Assembly (NCBI RefSeq): GCF_029968035.1
Contig: NZ_JASCIQ010000023.1
Location: forward strand, 1 to 64,000
Direction: 5' to 3'
Source: Streptomyces cavernicola
GTDB lineage: Bacteria > Actinomycetota > Actinomycetes > Streptomycetales > Streptomycetaceae
DNA: 64,000 nt
The position numbers were made by a program, and so were the translations under genes. Below the pieces are notes generated by a model. It saw only the letters and a program-made list of their open reading frames with translations, was not told the origin of the DNA and ran no database searches. How positions within the stretch are numbered: position 1 is the stretch's first letter; every line of letters begins with the position of its first letter. Positions 58,262-64,000 of the stretch are shown here, one piece after another.

Positions 58262-59632
58262 ATGACCGTGCAGCACGCGCCCGCCCCGGCCCCTGACCTG
58301 CGCCTGACGGCGGACGTCTACGCCGCCCTGCAGGCCCGGGACCCCGCACAGTCCGAGTTCCACCAGGCAGCACGCGAGGTGCTCGAATCCCTCGAGCCCG
58401 TACTCGCCCGGCACCCCGAATACGCACGCCACCGCGTCGTTGAGCGCCTGTGTGAGCCCGAGCGGCAGCTTGTCTTCCGCGTCCCGTGGGTCGACGACGC
58501 CGGGCAGGTGCAGGTCAACCGGGGCTTCCGGGTGGAGTTCAACTCCGCGCTCGGCCCGTACAAGGGCGGCCTGCGCTTCCACCCCAGCGTCAACCTCGGC
58601 ATCGTGAAGTTCCTCGGTTTCGAGCAGATCTTCAAGAACGCCCTGACCGGGCTGCCCATCGGCGGCGGCAAGGGCGGCGCCGACTTCGACCCCAAGGGTC
58701 GCTCGGACGGCGAGATCATGCGGTTCTGCCAGTCCTTCATGACCGAGCTCCACCGGCACCTCGGCGAGCACACCGATGTGCCGGCCGGTGACATCGGCGT
58801 CGGCGGCCGTGAGATCGGCTACCTCTTCGGCCAGTACAAGCGGATCACCAACCGCTACGAGTCCGGTGTCCTCACCGGCAAGGGCCTGCGCTGGGGCGGC
58901 TCCCACGTCCGCACGGAGGCCACCGGCTACGGCACCGTCTACTTCGTCTCCGAGATGCTCGCCGAACGAGGCCAGGTCCTCGACGGCCGACGCGTCGTCG
59001 TGTCCGGCTCCGGCAACGTCGCGATCTACGCCGCGCAGAAGGCACAGGAGCTCGGCGCGCAGGTCGTCGCGATGTCGGACTCCAGCGGATACATCGTCGA
59101 CGACGACGGCATCGACGTCGAACTGGTCAAGGAGATCAAGGAACTTCGCCGTACGCGCATCAAGGAGTACGCGCAGACCGTGACCCGGGCCCGCTACATC
59201 GAGGGCGGCTCCATCTGGGACGTGCCCTGCGCGGTCGCCCTGCCCTGCGCCACCCAGAACGAGCTCGACGAGAAGGCGGCCCGCAGTCTCCTCGCCGGGG
59301 GAGTGGAAGCGGTGGCGGAGGGCGCCAACATGCCCACCACACCCGAGGCCGTTAGGCTCCTGCAGGAGGCGGGCGTCGCCTTCGGCCCCGGCAAGGCGGT
59401 CAACGCCGGCGGGGTGGCCACTTCGGCCCTGGAGATGCAGCAGAACGCCACGCGCGCGGCCTGGTCCTTCGAGGACACCGACCGGCGGCTCGCGCAGATC
59501 ATGGCCGACGTCCACACCACCTGCCTGACCACCGCCGAGGAGTACGGCGCTCCGGGCGACTACGTGGTCGGCGCCAATATCGCGGGCTTCCTGAAGGTGG
59601 CCGACACCATGCTCGACCTCGGCGTGATCTGA
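58262..59632 (+). CDS. gdhA: NADP-type glutamate dehydrogenase
   Basis: This 456-residue hexameric-type enzyme has the active-site lysine region GPYKGGLRFHPSVN near residue 93, KNALTGLPIGGGKGGADFDPKG near 120, GREIGYLFGQYKRI near 181 and the Rossmann motif VVVSGSGNVAIYAAQK near 244. It interconverts glutamate and 2-oxoglutarate plus ammonia. It lies 34 nt after gbcB, so it probably balances nitrogen released by amine degradation or regenerates NADPH. This placement beside betaine genes is unusual for a housekeeping gdhA. Confidence 0.92.
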   Translation: MTVQHAPAPAPDLRLTADVYAALQARDPAQSEFHQAAREVLESLEPVLARHPEYARHRVVERLCEPERQLVFRVPWVDDAGQVQVNRGFRVEFNSALGPYKGGLRFHPSVNLGIVKFLGFEQIFKNALTGLPIGGGKGGADFDPKGRSDGEIMRFCQSFMTELHRHLGEHTDVPAGDIGVGGREIGYLFGQYKRITNRYESGVLTGKGLRWGGSHVRTEATGYGTVYFVSEMLAERGQVLDGRRVVVSGSGNVAIYAAQKAQELGAQVVAMSDSSGYIVDDDGIDVELVKEIKELRRTRIKEYAQTVTRARYIEGGSIWDVPCAVALPCATQNELDEKAARSLLAGGVEAVAEGANMPTTPEAVRLLQEAGVAFGPGKAVNAGGVATSALEMQQNATRAAWSFEDTDRRLAQIMADVHTTCLTTAEEYGAPGDYVVGANIAGFLKVADTMLDLGVI

Positions 59633-59687
59633 CCCCCGTCGCCTGCCCGTACAACCATCACATCCCTCAATGAAGAGGCGGTATCGC

Positions 59688-60902
59688 ATGTCCGGAAACC
59701 GTGTTGTGGTCTACCAGGAGCCCGGCAAGGTCAGCGTCGAGACCACCGACTACCCCAAGCTCGAATTGCCCGCCGACGTGGCGAACGGTCTGGGCCTGAA
59801 GAAGGCGGCGCCGCACGCCGTCATCCTCAAACTCGTCTCCACCAACATCTGCGGCAGCGACCAGCACATGGTCCGCGGCCGCACCACCGCCGAGCTCGGC
59901 CAGACCCTCGGCCACGAGATCACCGGAGAGGTGGTCGAGGTCGGTGACGACGTGCTGTTCGTCAAGCCCGGCGACATCTGCTCGGTGCCGTTCAACATCG
60001 CCTGCGGCCGCTGCCGCATGTGCGACGAGGGCAAGACCGGCATCTGCCTCAACGTCAACCCGGCCCGCCCCGGCGCCGCCTACGGCTATGTCGACATGGG
60101 CGGCTGGATCGGCGGACAGGCCGAGTACGTGATGGTGCCGTTCGCCGACTTCAACCTGCTCAAGTTCCCCGACCGCGACCAGGCGTTGGAGAAGATCCGC
60201 GACCTGACGATGCTGTCGGACATCTTCCCCACCGGCTACCACGGCGCGTACACGGCAGGGGTCACGACCGGCTCCACGGTGTACGTCGCCGGGGCCGGCC
60301 CTGTCGGTCTCGCCGCGGCCCACGCGGCGCAGCTGCTCGGCGCCTCGGTGGTTGTCGTCGGCGACATGAACCCGGCCCGTCTGGAGCAGGCCCGCAGCTT
60401 CGGCTGCGAGACCGTCGACCTGAGCCAGGGCGCCGAACTGCCCGACATGATCGAGCAGTTGCTCGGCGAGCCGGAGGTCGACGCGGCGGTCGACGCGGTC
60501 GGCTTCGAGGCCCGCGGCCACGGCCCCGACGCGGGCGAGGCACCCGCCACGGTGCTCAACGACATGATGGCCATCGCCCGCGCCGGCGCCTCCCTCGGCA
60601 TTCCCGGCCTGTACGTCACCGGGGACCCCGGCGGCGTCGACGAGCAGGCCAAGATCGGCCAGGTCGGCGTGCGTCTCGGCCTCGGCTGGGCCAAGTCGCA
60701 CTCGTTCGCCACCGGACAGTGCCCGGTGAAGCGGTACAACCGCCAGCTGATGAACCTGATCCTGAGCGGCAAGGCGCAGATCGCGAAGGCCGTCAACGCC
60801 ACCACCATCACCCTGGACCAGGCCCCCGACGCCTATCAGGACTTCGACCGGGGTGCCGCCAAGAAGTACGTCATCGACCCGCACGGACTGGTGGCCGCGT
60901 AG
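59688..60902 (+). CDS. fdhA: Glutathione-independent formaldehyde dehydrogenase
   Basis: This 404-residue zinc MDR enzyme is of the Pseudomonas putida FdhA type, which holds NAD tightly and needs no thiol cofactor. Motifs are NICGSDQHMVRG near residue 52, LGHEITGEVVEVG near 70, the structural zinc site CGRCRMCDEGKTGIC near 105, and VAGAGPVGLAAAHAAQLLGA near 200. It has the long insert near residues 240-330 typical of this type. It is the last gene of the gbcAB-gdhA run and a direct sink for formaldehyde. The ATG at 59688 is preferred to 59670 because AGAGGCGG precedes it. Confidence 0.92.
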   Translation: MSGNRVVVYQEPGKVSVETTDYPKLELPADVANGLGLKKAAPHAVILKLVSTNICGSDQHMVRGRTTAELGQTLGHEITGEVVEVGDDVLFVKPGDICSVPFNIACGRCRMCDEGKTGICLNVNPARPGAAYGYVDMGGWIGGQAEYVMVPFADFNLLKFPDRDQALEKIRDLTMLSDIFPTGYHGAYTAGVTTGSTVYVAGAGPVGLAAAHAAQLLGASVVVVGDMNPARLEQARSFGCETVDLSQGAELPDMIEQLLGEPEVDAAVDAVGFEARGHGPDAGEAPATVLNDMMAIARAGASLGIPGLYVTGDPGGVDEQAKIGQVGVRLGLGWAKSHSFATGQCPVKRYNRQLMNLILSGKAQIAKAVNATTITLDQAPDAYQDFDRGAAKKYVIDPHGLVAA

Positions 60903-60913
60903 CGACGCCGATC

Positions 60914-61004
60914 ACCTCGGAGGACGGCCGGCCCGCAGTGAGGACGCTCCCTGACTGCACCCAGGGCGTGTCCACGCCAGGGGCGGGGGGCCGTCCTCCG
61001 AGGT
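60914..61004. terminator. Long-range hairpin after fdhA
   Basis: ACCTCGGAGGACGGCC (60914-60929) pairs with GGCCGTCCTCCGAGGT (60989-61004) in a 16-bp stem enclosing about 59 nt that themselves can fold (GGCGTG-tc-CACGCC near 60965). It starts 11 nt after the fdhA stop, so it is probably a terminator or RNA-stability element. Confidence 0.65.
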
Positions 61005-61086
61005 CCCCGCGTTCTACAAGCGCGCTGTGGCCGATCAATCACAAGGAAAATCACATGCTTCTGCGCCTTCCGTGCAAAATGCTCGC

Positions 61087-62001
61087 ATGATCGATTCCCG
61101 GCTCCGCGTCCTGCAGATGGTGGCCGAGCACGGCACCGTGACCGCCGCGGCCCGCGCACTCCACTTCACGCCGTCCGCCGTCTCCTACCAACTGCGCCAG
61201 CTGGCCGCCGAGGTCGACCAGGAACTGGTCGTCCACCAGGGCCGAGGACTGCGTCTCACGGAAGCGGCGTACATCCTGCTGCACCACACGGAACTGCTCC
61301 AGGAACAGTGGGAACGGGCCCGAGCCGACCTGGCCGCCGCCAGTTCCGAGCCGACCGGCCGCATCACCCTGTGCGGTTTCTCCACCGCGGCCAGTCGCCT
61401 GCTCCCGCCGGCCGCGGCCGACCTGCGCGACCGCCACTCCCGCCTCACGGTGCGCATCATCGAGGCCGAGCCCGACCGCTGCTACGACCTGCTGCTCGCC
61501 CAGGAAGCCGACCTCGCCCTGCTCGTCGTGACGGCGGACTCCCCGCCGATGACGGACGGCCGCTTCGACCAGCGTCCACTCCTCGACGACCCCCTCGACC
61601 TGGTCGTCGCCCAGAACCACCCGCTGACCCGACAGAACCGCGTCACGCTGGCCGACGCCGCGCGCGAGCCGTGGATCCTCGGCCGCCCGGACTCGACGTA
61701 CCACCAGCTCGTCCTGTCCGCCTGCCTCAGCGCGGGCTTCACTCCTGACCTCGCGCACCATGCCGACGAGTGGGACACAGGCGTGGCGCTCGTCGCGCAC
61801 GGTTTCGGCGTGATCCTGGTGCCGCGTCTGGCCCGGCTGCGGGAGGACGTCTCGGTCGCCCGCATCCCGTTGAGCGGCGAGCCGGCCCCTTCGCGCCGCA
61901 TCCTGTCGGTCACCCGTCCCGGAGCTCGCGAGAACCCCGTCCTCGCCCAGGCCCTCGAAACGATCACGGCGACGGCGGCGGAGGTACTGCCGTCGCCGTG
62001 A
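61087..62001 (+). CDS. LysR-family regulator
   Basis: This 304-residue regulator has an N-terminal HTH (LRVLQMVAEHGTVTAAARAL near residue 6, FTPSAVSYQLRQLAAE near 29) and an effector-binding domain (GRITLCGFSTAASRLLPP near 92, LALLVVTAD near 150). A 20-codon upstream in-frame extension starting at 61027 is possible, but ATG 61087 gives the usual LysR start. It follows fdhA in the same direction beyond a hairpin and could regulate the gbc-gdh-fdh genes. No clear LysR box was found next to it. Confidence 0.87.
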   Translation: MIDSRLRVLQMVAEHGTVTAAARALHFTPSAVSYQLRQLAAEVDQELVVHQGRGLRLTEAAYILLHHTELLQEQWERARADLAAASSEPTGRITLCGFSTAASRLLPPAAADLRDRHSRLTVRIIEAEPDRCYDLLLAQEADLALLVVTADSPPMTDGRFDQRPLLDDPLDLVVAQNHPLTRQNRVTLADAAREPWILGRPDSTYHQLVLSACLSAGFTPDLAHHADEWDTGVALVAHGFGVILVPRLARLREDVSVARIPLSGEPAPSRRILSVTRPGARENPVLAQALETITATAAEVLPSP

Positions 62002-62029
62002 CACGGGGAAACGCGGTCTGACGGCGACC

Positions 62030-62449
62030 TCAGCCGAGGTCGAACAGCGGGCCCGTTACAGTGAGGCCCAGATCGCTGCCCGCGTACGCGAAGAAGGCCA
62101 AGAGCATCAGGGACGCTCCGGCCAGCGCGAGGTCTTTCTGGAAGTGGATCTGCTCCATCTGCCGGGCCTGCGGATCGGTCTCCGTCCAGAAGGCGTGCAT
62201 GAGCAGCGCGGTCGGCACCAGGAAGACGGCAAGGAGTAGGGCGCCCAGGTCGGCCCAGACGCCGAGGAGCACGCTCAGGCCGCCGGCGAGTATCAGCAGC
62301 CCGCTGCCGACGGTGGCCGGCGTGGAGGCGGGTACGCCGCGTGAGGCGGCATAGCCGGCCATGTATGTCGTCCGGGTGAGATGGCCGACGGCCGAGCCGA
62401 GGAAGAGTGCCGCGAAGAGGATGCGGCCGATGAGTACCAACACGTCCAT
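62030..62449 (-). CDS. DoxX-family membrane protein
   Basis: This 139-residue protein has four hydrophobic helices, beginning MDVLVLIGRILFAALFLGSAVGHL, with conserved GRILFAALFLGSAVGHLT and HFQKDLALAGASLML segments typical of DoxX/DoxD-like proteins. The family is often associated with thiol redox or small-molecule oxidation, but the role here is unknown. It is convergent with the LysR gene (28-nt gap). Confidence 0.82.
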   Translation of the reverse strand: MDVLVLIGRILFAALFLGSAVGHLTRTTYMAGYAASRGVPASTPATVGSGLLILAGGLSVLLGVWADLGALLLAVFLVPTALLMHAFWTETDPQARQMEQIHFQKDLALAGASLMLLAFFAYAGSDLGLTVTGPLFDLG

Positions 62450-62501
62450 GACGCCCTCCGAGCAACTGGCTGTTGAACCTTAAACGTCCACTTCCAGCGT
62501 A

Positions 62502-62537
62502 CGGCGGGGCGGGCGGGGCCGGTCAGCAGCCCCGCCG
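62502..62537 (-). terminator. Possible GC-rich terminator after the Nudix gene
   Basis: CGGCGGGGC (62502-62510) pairs with GCCCCGCCG (62529-62537), a 9-bp stem with an 18-nt loop just beyond the Nudix stop at 62549. Confidence 0.5.
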
Positions 62538-62548
62538 AGCAGTGGGTC

Positions 62549-63019
62549 CTAACCGTTCAGGTGCCGCAACACCTCGTGCAGCCAAGGGACTTGGCCGTCG
62601 AACCGGGACACCGACTGCGGCGCCACCCAGCGGTATGCGTCGTGCTCCCAGTTCAGGCTGAGCCTGCGGCGTTCGGTCTCGGCGTGGAAGGTGTGCACGC
62701 GCCAGTGGCCGCCGCGTGGGTCGGCCAATTCCAGTACGGGGCCCGGTCTGAGGTCCACCAGGTCGGCGGCCGAGAGCCCGGTCTCCTCGTACAGCTCGCG
62801 CAGCGCCTGTGCGGGGGCCGTGCTCTCCTCGTCGAGGTAGCCGGTGATGCAATGCCAGCGGCCCGCGTCGTGCCCGACGTGTGCGCTGCGCTTGAACAGA
62901 CCGATCCGCCCGCGCCACCCGAGGACCACGGCGACGACGGATCCCCGTACGGGCGGGCGCGGGCCGACTGCCGGAAGCGGCGGCGGCGCGACCGGAGGGC
63001 CGTACGGGCGGTCGGTCAT
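62549..63019 (-). CDS. Nudix hydrolase
   Basis: This 156-residue Nudix protein has the box GYLDEESTAPAQALRELYEETGL near residues 60-82, split here as GYLDEES and RELYEETGL. The metal-binding RE-x2-EE glutamates are present, but the glutamate expected at box position 7 is serine. A proline-rich N-terminus of 25 residues precedes the fold. It hydrolyses nucleoside diphosphates linked to another group; the substrate cannot be told. Confidence 0.83.
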   Translation of the reverse strand: MTDRPYGPPVAPPPLPAVGPRPPVRGSVVAVVLGWRGRIGLFKRSAHVGHDAGRWHCITGYLDEESTAPAQALRELYEETGLSAADLVDLRPGPVLELADPRGGHWRVHTFHAETERRRLSLNWEHDAYRWVAPQSVSRFDGQVPWLHEVLRHLNG

Positions 63020-63092
63020 GGTGGTCCTCAGGCGGTCTACGGGAGGTGTCGGTTGTGGCGGCAGGTCACCGGGTGTGAGTCCCCGGGCCGGA

Positions 63093-64000
63093 TCAGCCCT
63101 CGGCCCGCGCCTCGCGGACCCCGTCGACGCGCCGGGAGACGCCCCACGGGTTGCCCTCCCGCAGAGCGGGCGGAAGCTGCTCGTCCGGGAAGGACTGGAA
63201 CGTCACCGGGCGCAGGAACCGGGTGATGGACGCGGTGCCGACGGACGTGGTGGCGGGGGCGGTGGTGGCCGGGTACGGGCCGCCGTGGGTCTGGGCGTAC
63301 GTGACGCTGACGCCGGTGGGCCAGCCGTTCCACAGCACGCGGCCGGCGATCTCGCGCAGCCGGTCGAGGAGCGGGGCGAGCTGTTCGCCGGGCTCGGCGT
63401 GCACGGTGGCGGTCAGCTGGCCCTCCAACAGGGATGCCAGCTCGGGCAGTTCGGCCTCGTCGGTGTACGTGACGAGGACCGTGGTCGGCCCGAAGACCTC
63501 GCGCTCCAGGGCGGTCGGGTCCTTGCGGACGGCTGCGGCGGTGGTGTGCAGGACGGTCGGGGCCGGGGCCTCCGCGTCGTCGCCCGCGAGCAGCACCTCC
63601 ACGCCGGGCAGGTCGGTCACCTCGGCGAGTGCGCTGCCGTACCCCTCGCGCAGGCGCGGCGTGAGCAGCGCGGTGTACGCCCGTCCGGCCAAGTGGTCGC
63701 GGAGAACGGCGGTGACGGCCTCGGTGTCGAAGGCGGGTACGAAGACCAGGCCGGGCTTGGTGCACAGCTGCCCCATGCTGCCGGTGGCGGCGTCGGCGAG
63801 GCCCGTGAGGATCTCCTCGCGGCGCTGAGCCCAGGCGCGCTCGGTGACGAACACCGGGTTGAGGGAACCGAGTTCACCGAAGAAGGGGATCGGGGTGGGG
63901 CGCGCCATGGCCCGGTCGAACAGGGCGCGGCCGCCCGCGGTGGACCCGGTGAAGCCGATGGCCCGCACCAGCGGGTGGTCGACCAGGGTCACGGCGCCGT
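63093..64000 (-). CDS. 2,5-dioxovalerate dehydrogenase, paralog 3 (5' end outside window)
   Basis: Only the C-terminal 302 residues are in the window. They include FGELGSLNPVFVTE with the general-base glutamate, GQLCTKPG with the catalytic cysteine, and WNGWPTGVSV, which is specific to ketoglutarate semialdehyde dehydrogenases. The gene runs off the right edge in the leftward direction. It is the third member of this family here, but lies far from the other two and outside the IclR operator cluster. Confidence 0.87.
   Translation of the reverse strand, partial: GAVTLVDHPLVRAIGFTGSTAGGRALFDRAMARPTPIPFFGELGSLNPVFVTERAWAQRREEILTGLADAATGSMGQLCTKPGLVFVPAFDTEAVTAVLRDHLAGRAYTALLTPRLREGYGSALAEVTDLPGVEVLLAGDDAEAPAPTVLHTTAAAVRKDPTALEREVFGPTTVLVTYTDEAELPELASLLEGQLTATVHAEPGEQLAPLLDRLREIAGRVLWNGWPTGVSVTYAQTHGGPYPATTAPATTSVGTASITRFLRPVTFQSFPDEQLPPALREGNPWGVSRRVDGVREARAEG

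Overview
The window is high-GC DNA with actinobacterial gene style: GTG and TTG starts, 1-8 nt stop/start overlaps, and many IclR, GntR, LysR and SpoIIE-type regulators. A mycothiol-type formaldehyde dehydrogenase and a mycothiol-type maleylpyruvate isomerase homologue also fit. A Streptomyces or close relative is the most likely source. No rRNA, tRNA, CRISPR array, transposase, phage gene or replication origin was seen.

Layout. 1-2.1 kb: dhaKLM, a PTS-linked dihydroxyacetone kinase. 2.6-4.25 kb: a small accessory patch with two unknown genes, a frame-broken secreted protein, and an unknown gene running into fourteen perfect CGAC repeats. 4.3-13 kb: a betaine module with an OpuA/ProU importer, an IclR regulator, a truncated flavin oxidoreductase, a frameshifted Rieske demethylase, its intact reductase, an SDR and an HpbD-like proline-betaine epimerase. 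13.3-32.7 kb: two nearly identical IclR regulators with a BCCT carrier, two ketoglutarate-semialdehyde dehydrogenase paralogs, flavin reductases, a class-C serine hydrolase, a sensor-SpoIIE phosphatase, a 2-keto-4-pentenoate-hydratase homologue, an MFS carrier, a luciferase-like monooxygenase and a flavin amine oxidase. 32.8-44.8 kb: regulators, a DddP-like M24 protein, a second enolase-superfamily enzyme, HutD, an M20 amidohydrolase and a sarcosine-oxidase-like enzyme. 44.8-51.4 kb: MFS carriers and proline catabolism (PruA, PutB). 51.5-64 kb: a channel-like NAD-binding protein, mycothiol-dependent formaldehyde oxidation, an intact glycine-betaine monooxygenase pair (GbcAB type), glutamate dehydrogenase, glutathione-independent formaldehyde dehydrogenase, and a third semialdehyde dehydrogenase cut by the right edge.

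How it works together (inference). Most genes fit uptake and breakdown of methylated osmolytes (glycine betaine, proline betaine, hydroxyproline betaine) and of proline or hydroxyproline. Import is followed by Rieske or flavin N-demethylation, which releases formaldehyde that is oxidised locally. The carbon skeletons then enter at glutamate or 2-oxoglutarate.

The most notable observations are these. (1) A shared operator made of alternating GTTCA/TGAAC half-sites every 10 bp occurs at eight places between 13.1 and 29.1 kb, beside the two duplicated IclR genes, and defines a probable undescribed regulon. (2) A different, identical 17-bp palindrome joins the OpuA importer to the decaying demethylase locus. 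(3) That demethylase locus has an internally deleted gene and a frameshifted gene, while a paralogous locus at 55-58 kb is intact. (4) The CGAC repeat looks like a phase-variable switch. (5) An M24 protein carries the metal-ligand spacing of DMSP lyase DddP.
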